DNA of 64,000 bases. Source: Nostoc sp. ATCC 43529 (GTDB lineage: Bacteria > Cyanobacteriota > Cyanobacteriia > Cyanobacteriales > Nostocaceae). Made by a program: the position numbers and the translations under genes. How positions within the stretch are numbered: the stretch's first letter is position 1; every line of letters begins with the position of its first letter. The stretch lies in the NCBI GenBank assembly GCA_003326205.1, contig LWTK01000038.1, forward strand, positions 62,001 to 126,000, in the 5' to 3' direction. This document shows, piece by piece, positions 43,465-53,174 of the stretch. The notes under the pieces were generated by a model, which made no database searches, was not told where the DNA came from, and was given only the letters and a program-made list of their open reading frames with translations.

Positions 43465-44847
43465 TTACGATGATTTTTGGGGACGGCTGGTCATATTAAT
43501 ACGATCGCTCAGTTGGCGTAGTGTTTGTGCTAAAGTGCGATCGCTCTCTTGGAGTTGAGCAATCTTATCACAACTATAGATTACCGTTGTATGGTCTTTA
43601 CCACCAAACTCTTCACCAATTCTCGGCAAACTCAAAGACGTGTGTTGACGCATTAGATACATACCAATTTGACGCGCCCAGCTAATTTCCCTACGTCGTG
43701 AGTTACCTTTAAGGTCATCAACCGAAACATCAAAATTCTCAGCGATAACTGTCAAAATTGTTTCTGGGGTAGCCACCACTTTTTCATTCGGTGGCCCTAA
43801 AACTGGTGCGATATTTTCCACCGTCATCGGTAAACCCCAAATAGAAATATAAGCCAGTGCGCGAATTAAAGCTCCTTCTAATTCTCGAATATTAGAAGTA
43901 TAGTTAGAAGCTATATACTCAACCACATCGCGCGGCAGGCGAATATTTTCATACTCAGCTTTTTTCTGCAAAATCGCCATTCTTGTTTCCAAATCCGGCG
44001 TTTGCACATCTGCGATTAACCCCATAGAAAACCGAGAACAAAGACGTTCTTGTAAACTCGGAATTTGGTTCGGGGGACGGTCAGAAGCAATCACAACTTG
44101 CTTCCCTGCTTCATGTAAAGTATTAAAAGTATGAAAAAATTCTTCTTGAGTGTATTCCTTGCCTTCAAGAAACTGAATATCATCAACTAATAAAACATCA
44201 GCGGCTCGATAATGCTCTCGAAAACTTTGCATACTATCATTACGAATCGCTGTAATTAAATCATTAGTAAACTGCTCAGTAGAAACATAAAATATTTTAC
44301 AACCGGGAGAAATTTCCCAACGATAATGACCAATAGCTTGCATCAGATGAGTTTTTCCCAAACCAACGCCGCCACATAAAAATAAAGGATTAAACTCTCT
44401 TCCAGGAGATTCTGCAACTGCTAAAGAAGCAGCATGAGCCATGCGATTGTTCGCACCGACTACAAAACGCGAAAAAACATATTTAGAGTTTAATTCCGTA
44501 GTTTTTTGGATGTTATGAGAAACTGGTTCAGAAATATTGGTAGGATTTGGTGATTCCCAAGAAACCTCCCGTTCGTTAACATGAGAAACTTCATCACCTT
44601 GAGCAACAGTAATATAAATTTCTACAGGATAGCCCAAAATATCTTGTACTACATGAGCAATGGTGTTGACATAATACTTCTGCAACCAATTACGAGCAAA
44701 TGGATTAGGAGTACGTATCACCAGGCAATTATTTTCAAATCGCTCCGCATTAGCAGTTTTGATCCAAGTTTCAAAGGTAGGTCGGGATAGCTCAAGTTTT
44801 AGGCGCTCTAGTACCTGAGTCCACAGATTTTCTATGGAAATTTCCAT
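43465..44847 (-). CDS. dnaA: Chromosomal replication initiator DnaA
   Basis: The 460-residue protein has all four DnaA domains: domain I ([20 protein letters not shown]), a linker, the AAA+ domain with Walker [11 protein letters not shown] and Walker [14 protein letters not shown], and C-terminal domain IV with the signature [15 protein letters not shown] that reads the DnaA box. It unwinds the origin to start chromosome replication. The DnaA-box cluster sits just past its 3' end, while the divergent htrA-like gene lies upstream. Confidence 0.98.
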   Translation of the reverse strand: MEISIENLWTQVLERLKLELSRPTFETWIKTANAERFENNCLVIRTPNPFARNWLQKYYVNTIAHVVQDILGYPVEIYITVAQGDEVSHVNEREVSWESPNPTNISEPVSHNIQKTTELNSKYVFSRFVVGANNRMAHAASLAVAESPGREFNPLFLCGGVGLGKTHLMQAIGHYRWEISPGCKIFYVSTEQFTNDLITAIRNDSMQSFREHYRAADVLLVDDIQFLEGKEYTQEEFFHTFNTLHEAGKQVVIASDRPPNQIPSLQERLCSRFSMGLIADVQTPDLETRMAILQKKAEYENIRLPRDVVEYIASNYTSNIRELEGALIRALAYISIWGLPMTVENIAPVLGPPNEKVVATPETILTVIAENFDVSVDDLKGNSRRREISWARQIGMYLMRQHTSLSLPRIGEEFGGKDHTTVIYSCDKIAQLQESDRTLAQTLRQLSDRINMTSRPQKSS

Positions 44848-45012
44848 AATCCACCACCTTTGCTGCTAATCGTCACAATAGAAGAGAAAGCACTAATTTA
44901 GCATCGAGATACCCTAGACCTAGAACAAACTTTTAAGTTGTAATCATTTTGGGACATACCCGGTAGGCAAGATCCTAACACCCACTGACTGACAAGGGAG
45001 AAGCAACGACAC

Positions 45013-46245
45013 ATGAAGACAACAAACCATGACTTAACGCTCAAAAATCTGAATATAAAGGATTTGCCCCACAGGTTGTGGATGCTCTCAATAGTGCTGT
45101 TGCTGGGGAGTTGCTCTCTTCTACCTGCCAAAACCATTGAGAGCCAACAAACCGATCCTCAACCTGAAAATACAATTGCTCCCAATCCAGTAATTGCTCC
45201 TCCACCAATTATCTCATCATCTGGAGATCCTAATTTTGTGGTAAAAGTCGTGCAAAATGCTGGGTCTGCGGTAGTTAGGATTGATTCTTCCAGAACAATT
45301 ACTTCTCGCGTACCAGACGAATTTAACGATCCTTTATTTCGGCGGTTTTTTGGAGACGCAGTACCACAGCCGAGACAACGGGTAGAGCGGGGTAGCGGTT
45401 CTGGATTTATCATTAATTCCTCAGGTCAAATTTTAACCAATTCCCATGTAGTAGACGGTGCAGATCGAGTGACTGTTACACTCAAAGATGGTCGGACTTT
45501 TGACGGCAAAGTTTTAGGTGAAGATCCAGTAACAGATGTAGCTGCGATCAAAATTGACGCCAATAACCTACCAACCTTGTCTGTAGGAAACTCAGATGTT
45601 TTACAACCAGGAGAGCCAGTAATTGCCATTGGTAATCCTTTAGGCTTGAATAATACCGTAACTTCTGGGATTATTAGTGCTACAGGTCGTTCTAGTAGCG
45701 ATATTGGGGCTAGTGATAAGCGAGTTGACTACATCCAAACCGATGCTGCAATTAACCCTGGTAATTCTGGCGGCCCATTACTAAATGCTCGCGGTCAAGT
45801 AATAGCAATGAACACAGCCATTCTCCGAGGCGCTCAAGGCTTGGGATTTGCCATTCCCATTAACACGGTGCAAAGAATTGCCCAAGAATTAATCGCTAAA
45901 GGCAGAGTCGATCATCCTTATTTAGGCGTACAAATGGTGACGCTGACACCAGAAAATAAAGAAAGACTCAAAAATATCGCAGGCGATCGCCTAAATCTTA
46001 CAGCAGATGAAGGCGTTTTACTCGTGGAAATTATGCCGCGATCGCCCGCATCCGCAGCTGGACTCAGACCAGGTGATGTGATTAAAAGCATCAATAACCA
46101 GCCTGTTACTAAAATTGAACAAGTACAGAAGCTAGTAGAAAATAGCAAAATCGGTACCCCCCTACCAATAGAAGTAGAGCGCAATGGACGAATTGTCCAA
46201 GTAGCAGTCCGACCGGCTCCTTTACCTGTAAGACGTGAAGGATAA
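45013..46245 (+). CDS. HtrA/Deg-type serine protease
   Basis: The 410-residue protein has an N-terminal hydrophobic segment with a possible lipobox (LLLGSC), a trypsin-like domain with catalytic triad H145 (NSHVVDG), D175 (DVAAIKI) and S252 (GNSGGPL), and one C-terminal PDZ domain (about 305-395, EIMPRSPASAAGLRPGDVIK). It is a periplasmic or thylakoid-lumen quality-control protease of the HhoA/HhoB/HtrA group; which of the three paralogues cannot be told. It is divergent from dnaA with a 165-base gap. Confidence 0.95.
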   Translation: MKTTNHDLTLKNLNIKDLPHRLWMLSIVLLLGSCSLLPAKTIESQQTDPQPENTIAPNPVIAPPPIISSSGDPNFVVKVVQNAGSAVVRIDSSRTITSRVPDEFNDPLFRRFFGDAVPQPRQRVERGSGSGFIINSSGQILTNSHVVDGADRVTVTLKDGRTFDGKVLGEDPVTDVAAIKIDANNLPTLSVGNSDVLQPGEPVIAIGNPLGLNNTVTSGIISATGRSSSDIGASDKRVDYIQTDAAINPGNSGGPLLNARGQVIAMNTAILRGAQGLGFAIPINTVQRIAQELIAKGRVDHPYLGVQMVTLTPENKERLKNIAGDRLNLTADEGVLLVEIMPRSPASAAGLRPGDVIKSINNQPVTKIEQVQKLVENSKIGTPLPIEVERNGRIVQVAVRPAPLPVRREG

Positions 46246-46549
46246 ATGTTATTGGGCATTGGGCATCGGGCATGGGGCATGGGGCATTGGGCATCGGGGA
46301 GATAAGCTTGAGTGTTGAAACTTTGAACTTGAACATTAAGCCTTAAAGTTTGAATATTAAGCCTTAAAGTTTGAACATTAAGCCTTAAAGTTTGAAACTT
46401 TCAATTTTAAATCTCCCTCATCCCCCGGTTGGTGAGCGTACCCCTACAGAGAAGCAAGCTACGGGTAGCGTCTCGTAGAGAAGCCGAACCACATCCCCCC
46501 ATGCCCCATGCCCAATGCCCAATGCCTAATTTACCAAAGGAGTTTTTAT
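46246..46549. other. Repeat-rich spacer
   Basis: The 304-base gap contains a GGGCATT/GGGCATC heptamer stretch (46251-46295), three perfect-length 21-bp tandem units (46332-46394) and another GCCCAATGCCC repeat at about 46497-46528. A Shine-Dalgarno for def closes it. Confidence 0.75.
46332..46394. repeat. Three tandem 21-bp repeats
   Basis: AACATTAAGCCTTAAAGTTTG and its one-base variant (AAT...) repeat three times without gaps. Each unit contains an internal AAGCCTT-AAAG near-palindrome. Confidence 0.93.
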
Positions 46550-47077
46550 ATGTCTGGACCAATCATTCAATTAGGCAATCCCACACTGCGCCAAAAAGCT
46601 GCTTGGGTTGATAATATTCAAGATCCAGGTATCCAAAAATTAATCGATGACTTAATGGCTACTGTTGCCAAGGCTAACGGCGTGGGAATCGCTGCACCCC
46701 AAGTTGCACAATCCTATCGTTTATTTATTGTGGCTTCCCGCCCTAATCCCAGGTATCCTAACGCTCCAGAAATGGAACCTACTGCTATGATTAATCCTAG
46801 AATCATTGCTCACTCAACGGAAGTTGTCAAAGATTGGGAAGGTTGTTTAAGTGTCCCAGGCATTAGGGGATTAGTTCCTCGGTATAAAGCTATCGAAGTG
46901 GAATACAGCGATCGCCAAGGCAATCTACAAAAGCAAGAATTAACCGATTTTGTCGCTCGTATCTTTCAACACGAATATGACCACCTTGATGGCATCGTAT
47001 TTGTAGACCGCCTAGAAAACACTCTCGATATGATTACTGAGCAAGAATACCAACAACGAGTAGTTAATAAGACTTAA
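46550..47077 (+). CDS. def: Peptide deformylase
   Basis: The 175-residue protein has all three deformylase motifs: GVGIAAPQVA (motif 1), EGCLSVPG (motif 2, metal-binding Cys) and HEYDHLDG (motif 3, two His and the catalytic Glu). It removes the formyl group from nascent chains. The ATG at 46550 with AAAGGAG eight bases upstream is chosen; the longer frame from 46508 is encoded by repeats. Confidence 0.97.
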   Translation: MSGPIIQLGNPTLRQKAAWVDNIQDPGIQKLIDDLMATVAKANGVGIAAPQVAQSYRLFIVASRPNPRYPNAPEMEPTAMINPRIIAHSTEVVKDWEGCLSVPGIRGLVPRYKAIEVEYSDRQGNLQKQELTDFVARIFQHEYDHLDGIVFVDRLENTLDMITEQEYQQRVVNKT

Positions 47078-47170
47078 TCCGAAATAATTCTTTAAAATGT
47101 ATGGTTTACGGAGAGTTTAAGTTATACTTAACCTAACGTTAACCTTTGGTTGGGTCTAGTTATCGGGTAA

Positions 47171-48406
47171 ATGACCAATATTATTAGTAGTCACGAGAGG
47201 TTAAGTCCGCAGAAAAGTATGTCTCCTGACTTAACCTCTCATCAGCATCAAAGTGATGAAGTAAAACTAAATACCAGTAAAAGTGGCACAACTGCACAGT
47301 CACAAGTGCAACTAACTTCAGAGAGATTGGAAATTGTTCATACGACTGCTGGGCGGGTACGAATCCGCGCTAGTGAGGGGATTTCCAAATCAACAATCAA
47401 AAATATATCCCAAGGCTTGCGGCAGCAGTATGGGGTGAAAGAAGTTGCTGTCAATGAGCAAACAGCTAGTATAGTTGTCAGCTTCGAGCCAAAAAAACTG
47501 TCACTGCCACAAGTGTTGGGGCTATTGCAACAATTTAATATTCACCAAGCTCAAGTTTCAACCACCTCAAACAGTCAGGCAGATCCCTTTGCTGCATGGA
47601 AATCCCTTGATTTTTGGAAGGAACAGTCTATTTCCTTGATTCCTTTGATGACAGGGTTAGCAGTCACAGGTGGACTGGGGATCAGCGGCTTGAGAGCGAT
47701 TCCAGTGTATATGATTACCGCAGAAGCAACTCGTAAGGTAATTGATTCTTTTGAAGAAGTTTTGGGATCGCAAAAGTTACAACAACTAAAGGGCAAGCCA
47801 GACGGCCACTCCACAAATAAGGGAAATTCTTTTGGTCAGAACCAAGAGGTGCGAGATTTGAAGGGTAAAAATTCAATAACACAGCCAGCAAAAATTGCTT
47901 ACAGTGTAGTCCATGCAATTCCAGGACGTATCAGATTTCATCTGCCTCGACTAGCTGAAGATCGTGCCTATGGGCGGCGGCTAGAGAGGTTGATTAACAA
48001 CGATCCCCAAACCATCGGCGTGCGTGTGAATAGTGGTGCAGCATCGATCGCCATTTCTTATCAGCCTAGTCAGATTAGCGTCACCCATTGGGTAAATCTC
48101 ATGGAGTTGGCTTTGCAAACTAATCCGCCTAGCGATCCCATCAAAGTTGCACAACCACAAACATCTCAAGAAGAACTGAGTCAGACAACACAAACAGATA
48201 CTACAACTGTGTTGGAGGACACAACTTTAAATGTGAGTCATACGGCACAATCAAACAACACAAACGTGTTAGAAGACACAACTCAACAAGAGAGTCGGAC
48301 GACAAAAGTAGAGAACACAACTCTACACATATCAAGTTTATGGGCTGATTTGAAGCCTGCAACTTTGTCTTATTCCTTAGCCATGATGGCGAACTTTCCG
48401 TTATAG
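47171..48406 (+). CDS. Protein with two HMA-like domains
   Basis: The 411-residue protein carries two HMA-like ferredoxin-fold domains, at about 50-115 (IVHTTAGRVRIRASEG) and 235-305 (VVHAIPGRIRFHLPRL), separated by a hydrophobic segment (SLIPLMTGLAVTGGLGISGL) and a charged linker. Both lack the CxxC metal site of classical HMA domains and share the P/A-G-R-x-R motif. The tail is a degenerate Thr-rich repeat (VLEDTTLNVSHT). It is the first gene of a plus-strand HMA cluster with a P-type ATPase. Confidence 0.82.
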   Translation: MTNIISSHERLSPQKSMSPDLTSHQHQSDEVKLNTSKSGTTAQSQVQLTSERLEIVHTTAGRVRIRASEGISKSTIKNISQGLRQQYGVKEVAVNEQTASIVVSFEPKKLSLPQVLGLLQQFNIHQAQVSTTSNSQADPFAAWKSLDFWKEQSISLIPLMTGLAVTGGLGISGLRAIPVYMITAEATRKVIDSFEEVLGSQKLQQLKGKPDGHSTNKGNSFGQNQEVRDLKGKNSITQPAKIAYSVVHAIPGRIRFHLPRLAEDRAYGRRLERLINNDPQTIGVRVNSGAASIAISYQPSQISVTHWVNLMELALQTNPPSDPIKVAQPQTSQEELSQTTQTDTTTVLEDTTLNVSHTAQSNNTNVLEDTTQQESRTTKVENTTLHISSLWADLKPATLSYSLAMMANFPL

Positions 48407-48441
48407 ACGGTTCCACACTTTAGGAACACTGGAGGACAACA

Positions 48442-48621
48442 ATGGAGGGTTCTAGCTCACAACTAGATTCAAGTGATTGCACTTACAGACAATCTGTAAG
48501 GGTAGCTCATAGCATGACCCATACACACAAGAGCCGAGTCCGATTATGTATGTCTGGGATCAGTCAAAATTTACAATATCAGCAACGTCTGATCGAGTTG
48601 CTGGAAATAAAGCGTCTTTGA
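48442..48621 (+). pseudogene. Short, decayed HMA-like gene
   Basis: A 59-codon frame starts at an ATG with GGAGG seven bases upstream. Its translation VRVAHSMTHTHKSRVRLCMS and QNLQYQQRLIELLEIK aligns by eye with the HMA-like repeat of its neighbours (VVHQIPGRIRLRVPRL, DYAQRLLALVE). The expected second half of the domain appears in another frame after the TGA (LKQQYRIVGVIEPARD, to about 48734). Either a frameshifted remnant or a minimal truncated domain. Confidence 0.65.
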
Positions 48622-49040
48622 AGCAGCAATATCGCATAGTCGGTGTGATTGAACCTGCCAGGGATGTAACAGCAGGTATGGACAATGCGATCGGCCTTAG
48701 CATATCAGACATCAGCACATCTCTAATCCAGTAACCAATCTGGCCAGATTGGCTGTCAATAGAGTTTGTTTCAGTCTCGATCTCCCTAGTTTCCCGGAGG
48801 AGAAACTAACCCCTGTCGATCGGGATGGTTAGAGGGATGTTTGAGGAATCAACATCAATAACTGATACGAATTAGAAAAATGATTGTGATAGTTCGATAG
48901 CCAAAAGCGATTACTAAGTAGCTTTTCACAATCTAAAATCCAAAACTTTATCAACTGTATGACATTGGCAAATGGTTTGCTGTCGTAAATCAAGAGTCCC
49001 CTGAACAACAAAGTTTGTAAACCTATACGAGATATAACGA
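48622..49040. other. Spacer before the P-type ATPase gene
   Basis: The first 110 bases look like the out-of-frame remainder of the decayed HMA gene. A small TAGTTTC...GAAACTA hairpin (about 48790-48812) and a GGAGGAG site precede a 17-codon frame at 48827 that is probably meaningless. The promoter of the ATPase should lie at about 48850-49020. Confidence 0.5.
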
Positions 49041-51338
49041 ATGGCACAAGTCACAGTTCAACCACCATCCCTACGAGTTCAAAAATCTCAGGAGATTGTA
49101 GAGAAACAGAGTCAGATAATTCCTTTAGTGCAAAAGAATGGCAAAGTTTCTCTGGCAAAGAAAAATGGACATTCCCGCACACATACTGCTCAAGTTTCCT
49201 ACAGTGTTGTTCATCAAATTCCGGGAAGGATAAGGTTGCGCGTGCCTCGATTACGTTACGATGCCGACTATGCTCAACGTCTTTTAGCTTTAGTAGAAGC
49301 CGATCCCCTCTTTGGTAATGTCCGAATCAAACCGGCGGCGGCGGCGTTAGTTGTGAATTATAAATCCAGTTCAGTTGCAGATGCGAAGGTGCGATCGCGT
49401 TTGAGTTATCTGATTGGGGCAGCCAATGAAGTCGCAATAGTTGTGCCCAAAGCTAACAATTCATTAGCTACCCAACCAACAGAAGATGCAGAAAATTCCT
49501 GGCCTGGGATGCAATTTTCGGCTATGGCTACCGGTTTAGCTGTGCTAGGAGGACCGTTGGGACTACCGATCCCACCTTTAATAGTGGCGGGAACCATTGC
49601 CCTTGCAACCTTACCAGTCTTCCAAAGGGCAGTGGAAGGGATTGTCAAGGAACGGAAATTGAACATTGACTTTTTGGATTTTCTAGCGATCGCAATTACC
49701 ACCGTCCAAGGTCAATTTCTCACACCCTCGTTGATGTTGAGCTTAATTGAAATCGGTGAAAACATCCGCGATCGTACTGCCCGTTCTTCTAAATTGCAAA
49801 CTCTAGATTTACTCAGTTCCTTAGGACAATTCGTCTGGGTTGAACGCAATGGCGTCAAAGAACAAATCCCGATTCAAGATGTACAACGTGGTGATACAGT
49901 CATTGTCTATCCTGGGGAACAGGTGCCAGTTGATGGGACTATCCTCCGGGGTAAAGCCCTGCTAGATGAGCAGAAACTCACCGGCGAATCCATGCCGGTC
50001 TTAAAGAGAAAAGGACAGCCAGTTTTTGCCTCAACCTTGATGCGCGAAGGACGAATTTATATCTTGGCGGAATGGGTAGGTAATGACACCCGTGCCGGAC
50101 AAAGCATCAAGTTAATGCAAGAAGCACCAGTCCATGATACCCGCATGGAAAACTATGCCATCAAAATTGCCGAAAAAGCTGTTGTGCCAACTTTGTTACT
50201 TGGTGCCGGGGTATTTGCCGCGACTCGCAACCCAGCAAGGGTAGCTAGCGTCCTGACTCTAGATTTATGCACGGGAATTAGAGTATCAATCCCAACAACA
50301 GTTCTGGCAGCACTGACTTATGCAGCCAAGCACGGCATCCTGATTCGTAGCGGTCGGGCATTAGAACAACTAGCAGCAGTTGATACAGTTGTGTTTGATA
50401 AGACGGGCACTCTCACAAAAGGTGAAGTGTCAGTTGTCAGAGTTGAGAGTCTCAATGCTGCAACATCAGACTTGCGGGTGTTAGAACTAGCTGCGGCAGC
50501 TGAACAACGGCTGACGCACCCCGTAGCTGAAGCTGTGATTCGGTATGCCGAAGCACAGCAAATAGCGATCCCCAACCGGAGTAAATGGGACTATCAATTG
50601 GGTTTAGGCGTGCAAGCCGAGATTGACGGCGAGACTGTTTACGTCGGTAGCGAGCGCTTTTTGCGTCAGCAAGGCGTAGACATGGAACATCTCAATGGGC
50701 ATAAGTCAGGAGACTCGCTGATTTACGTCGCTAGTAACAATCAACTTCAGGGTAGAATAGTCTATAGTGATATTCTGCGTCCTGAAAGTCAGGAAGTAAT
50801 TACCCAGTTGTTGACAGTTGATGGCGTAGAAGTTCACATGCTCACTGGAGATAACAAGCGAACAGCTAATGCTGTGGCTGCTCAACTGGGGATCGCGCCA
50901 AAGCATACCCACGCCGAAGCTTTTCCAGAACAAAAAGCGACAGTTGTCCGCCAACTACACGAACAAGGTAAAACAGTTGCATTTGTAGGCGATGGAATCA
51001 ACGATTCGCCTGCTTTAGCCTACGCTGATGTTTCAGTATCCTTCGCTAACGGTTCGGAAATTGCACGGGAAACAGCAGATGTGGTGTTAATGCAAAATGA
51101 CTTGCATGGTTTATTAGAAGCGATCGCGATCGCTCGTAAAGCCAAGCAAATAATTCATCAAAACACCAGTATCGTTGCCCTTCCTAATATCGCAGCGATG
51201 TTTGTTGCCGTGTTCTTTGGTCTTAACCCCTTAGCGGCGACAGTAGTCAACAACGGCTCAACAGTAGTTGCAGGCGTCAACGGTTTGCGTCCAATTCTCA
51301 AACCTTCACCAAAAAAAGCTCTACCATCGGCAAGATGA
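49041..51338 (+). CDS. P1B-like heavy-metal-type P-type ATPase without CPC motif
   Basis: The 765-residue protein has an N-terminal HMA-like domain (VVHQIPGRIRLRVPRL, no CxxC), an actuator domain with LTGESMP, the phosphorylation loop FDKTGTLTKG (D453), MLTGDNKRTA and VGDGINDSPAL. The helix preceding the P-domain reads TLDLCTGIRVSIP (C410), so the usual CPC/SPC is replaced by C-T-G. The transported ion cannot be predicted. The C-terminal helix pair (ALPNIAAMFVAVFFGL) is typical of P1B pumps. It is the core of a cluster of HMA-like genes and DUF5132. Confidence 0.92.
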   Translation: MAQVTVQPPSLRVQKSQEIVEKQSQIIPLVQKNGKVSLAKKNGHSRTHTAQVSYSVVHQIPGRIRLRVPRLRYDADYAQRLLALVEADPLFGNVRIKPAAAALVVNYKSSSVADAKVRSRLSYLIGAANEVAIVVPKANNSLATQPTEDAENSWPGMQFSAMATGLAVLGGPLGLPIPPLIVAGTIALATLPVFQRAVEGIVKERKLNIDFLDFLAIAITTVQGQFLTPSLMLSLIEIGENIRDRTARSSKLQTLDLLSSLGQFVWVERNGVKEQIPIQDVQRGDTVIVYPGEQVPVDGTILRGKALLDEQKLTGESMPVLKRKGQPVFASTLMREGRIYILAEWVGNDTRAGQSIKLMQEAPVHDTRMENYAIKIAEKAVVPTLLLGAGVFAATRNPARVASVLTLDLCTGIRVSIPTTVLAALTYAAKHGILIRSGRALEQLAAVDTVVFDKTGTLTKGEVSVVRVESLNAATSDLRVLELAAAAEQRLTHPVAEAVIRYAEAQQIAIPNRSKWDYQLGLGVQAEIDGETVYVGSERFLRQQGVDMEHLNGHKSGDSLIYVASNNQLQGRIVYSDILRPESQEVITQLLTVDGVEVHMLTGDNKRTANAVAAQLGIAPKHTHAEAFPEQKATVVRQLHEQGKTVAFVGDGINDSPALAYADVSVSFANGSEIARETADVVLMQNDLHGLLEAIAIARKAKQIIHQNTSIVALPNIAAMFVAVFFGLNPLAATVVNNGSTVVAGVNGLRPILKPSPKKALPSAR

Positions 51339-51411
51339 TACAACTCTTTTAACTAGAGTATGCTAGAAAGCTTTACGACAATTTTTCAACTTAACAGGAG
51401 GAATTTTAATT

Positions 51412-51720
51412 ATGGCACCCAAAATTACCGATTTCATTGAAGATGCCGGCCCTGTGGGAATTGTAGCTGGAATTGGCGCAGTTATCCTGGCTCCCGTACT
51501 AATTCCCATCGTTGCTGGAATTGGTAAACCCATTGCCAAGTCTGTAATCAAAGGCGGACTTGTAGCCTATGAAAAAAGCAGAGGAGCCTTTGCAGAACTT
51601 GGTGAAACCTGGGAAGATATTGTAGCCGAAGCTAGGGCAGAAATCGCTGAAGACAAGCAAACTCCAGTATTTGAAGCTGCGAGTAGCCCTGTTGACAACA
51701 CCTCAGATAATGGTGTGTAA
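51412..51720 (+). CDS. DUF5132 protein
   Basis: The 102-residue protein matches DUF5132: MAPKITDFIEDAGPVGIVAG, a hydrophobic segment (AVILAPVLIPIVAGIGKPIA), SVIKGGLVAYEKSRGAFAEL and an acidic C-terminus. AGGAGG lies nine bases before the ATG. It follows the P-type ATPase by 73 bases and is probably co-transcribed; association with such ATPases suggests an accessory role. Confidence 0.85.
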   Translation: MAPKITDFIEDAGPVGIVAGIGAVILAPVLIPIVAGIGKPIAKSVIKGGLVAYEKSRGAFAELGETWEDIVAEARAEIAEDKQTPVFEAASSPVDNTSDNGV

Positions 51721-51740
51721 AATTCTCAAAAATGGGAATA

Positions 51741-51768
51741 GGGCATAGGGCATGGGGCATAGGGCATT
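51741..51768. repeat. GGGCATA/G heptamer STRR
   Basis: Four consecutive 7-base units (GGGCATA, GGGCATG, GGGCATA, GGGCATT). Confidence 0.9.
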
Positions 51769-51848
51769 GGTTGTTAACCGTGTCTGGTGTCCCCGCGTCT
51801 CCCCACTCCCTTCTTTAAAATCCAACTCCAAATTAGGATGGCAGTTGT

Positions 51849-52430
51849 GTGTTGACAAATAGTCATGGTAATCTGACCGAGATGCCCAAAATTATTGAGC
51901 AAGCAGCTTTAAGCAATTTATCCAAACGAATATCCACAAAAATTGTCAGCAATACCCCAGGAAGGCTACGCTTGAGAGTTGCTTTACCCCATCGTCAAAA
52001 AGGGGAAATACAACGTATTGCCAATGCACTCCAAGCACAACCTTACATTAGTCAGGTGCGGACTAATATTCATCACGGTAGTATTGTCATCAACCACGAT
52101 GCGAAAGATGACACTTTGAAGAATATAGTTGACACACTCACAGATTTAGGAGTTATTTTCGCTGATATTACTGAGGGTAACTCTGAGGCAGCAGTGGGCA
52201 TTACAAATGCAGTTGTTAACTTAAATAAAAAAGTCGAACTCGCAACGAAAGGCGAAATTGATTTGCGGGTTATTTTTCCCTTAGGACTGAGTATCCTTGC
52301 TGTGAGACAGTTACTAGCTAAGGGTTTACAATTTGAAATTATTCCCTGGTATGTGTTGGCGTGGTATGCCTTTGATAGTTTTATTAAACTGCATGGTGTT
52401 AGTAAACCACAATCAACGGCTAATGACTAA
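51849..52430 (+). CDS. HMA-like domain protein with C-terminal hydrophobic region
   Basis: The 193-residue protein has one HMA-like domain (about 30-105: IVSNTPGRLRLRVALP, RTNIHHGSIVINHDAKD), again without CxxC, and a hydrophobic C-terminal part (VIFPLGLSILAVRQLLAKGL, IIPWYVLAWYAFDSFIKL). It completes the ATPase cluster, as a small membrane-tethered partner. The start is GTG; an ATG at 51882 is the alternative. Confidence 0.8.
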   Translation: MLTNSHGNLTEMPKIIEQAALSNLSKRISTKIVSNTPGRLRLRVALPHRQKGEIQRIANALQAQPYISQVRTNIHHGSIVINHDAKDDTLKNIVDTLTDLGVIFADITEGNSEAAVGITNAVVNLNKKVELATKGEIDLRVIFPLGLSILAVRQLLAKGLQFEIIPWYVLAWYAFDSFIKLHGVSKPQSTAND

Positions 52431-52576
52431 ATATTAGGAGATAAACTTTGAAAGTTTTCTCCAAAATAATTTGATTTTACGAAATTATCGGTGGCTAATA
52501 AAGTGTACGGGTAGGGGCACAGCCATGTTCCCTACGATTATCTCTACCTCAATACAGTTGAGTTAAGACTTGATCC

Positions 52577-52871
52577 TCCTAACTCTCCTTAAAAAAGGAG
52601 GGAACTAAGCCCCCCTTTTTAAGGCTACCGTGTATACACAAGTCGAAAAAAACCACTAGCACAACAAAGAAAGAGTTTCGTAGAGTTTCGTAGGGTGCGT
52701 TATCGCGCCAGCGTAACGCACCTAAAATCCCAGCGTAACGAACCGAAAATCATTGACGGTGCGTTAGGACTTGCGTCCATAACGCACCCTACGAAACTAA
52801 TAGAAGAGTTGAAACCTATGCAATTCATACTTGTGTATACACCGTAGCTTTTTAAGGGGGGTTGGGGGGAT
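52577..52871. mobile_element. Outer MITE-like element
   Basis: GGCTACCGTGTATACACAAGT (52623-52643) pairs with ACTTGTGTATACACCGTAGC (52829-52848), and CCCCCCTTTTTAAG pairs with TTTTTAAGGGGGG outside it. No coding capacity. The central part is occupied by another inverted element. Confidence 0.75.
52685..52797. mobile_element. Inner MITE-like element nested in the outer one
   Basis: GTTTCGTAGGGTGCGTTA (left) and TAACGCACCCTACGAAAC (right) are perfect inverted repeats of 18 bases, with further GCGTAACGCACC / GGTGCGTTA pairs inside. A partial copy (GTTTCGTAGAG) lies just to the left. Confidence 0.8.
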
Positions 52872-53174
52872 CTTGCAAAGCTAAATATCGTTAACACCAA
52901 GCGTATTGATCTCTACCTCACTTCTTTGTAATCTGCTGTATCTCAAGTCTAATGAAGTTGCAAAAACTAAAAGAAATCTGAAAAATTCCATTTGAAGTTT
53001 AAATGGTCTGCAATCGTGTATCTTGATTATCAGTTGTCAGTTTCGTCCGTTGGGTAAGGCTTCCTACATCTGTTGGTCTTTATGCTTTCTTTAGCACTAC
53101 GATCGCAGCATACCCTCTGGGGAATGTTAACTGTTGACTGACTCTAGATACTGTTTGTCAGAAGTGACCAAACC

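Larger units (their letters stand above)
52431..53174. other. Spacer with nested inverted-repeat elements
   Basis: The 744-base gap holds an outer inverted element (52577-52871) with a second one inside it (52685-52797), annotated separately. The last 300 bases before dhaK are AT-rich with no open frame and should contain its promoter. Confidence 0.7.

Noticed and set aside
46508..46549. Extended N-terminus of peptide deformylase
   Set aside because: It is encoded by GCCCAATGCCC repeats; the ATG at 46550 has a good Shine-Dalgarno and the expected length.
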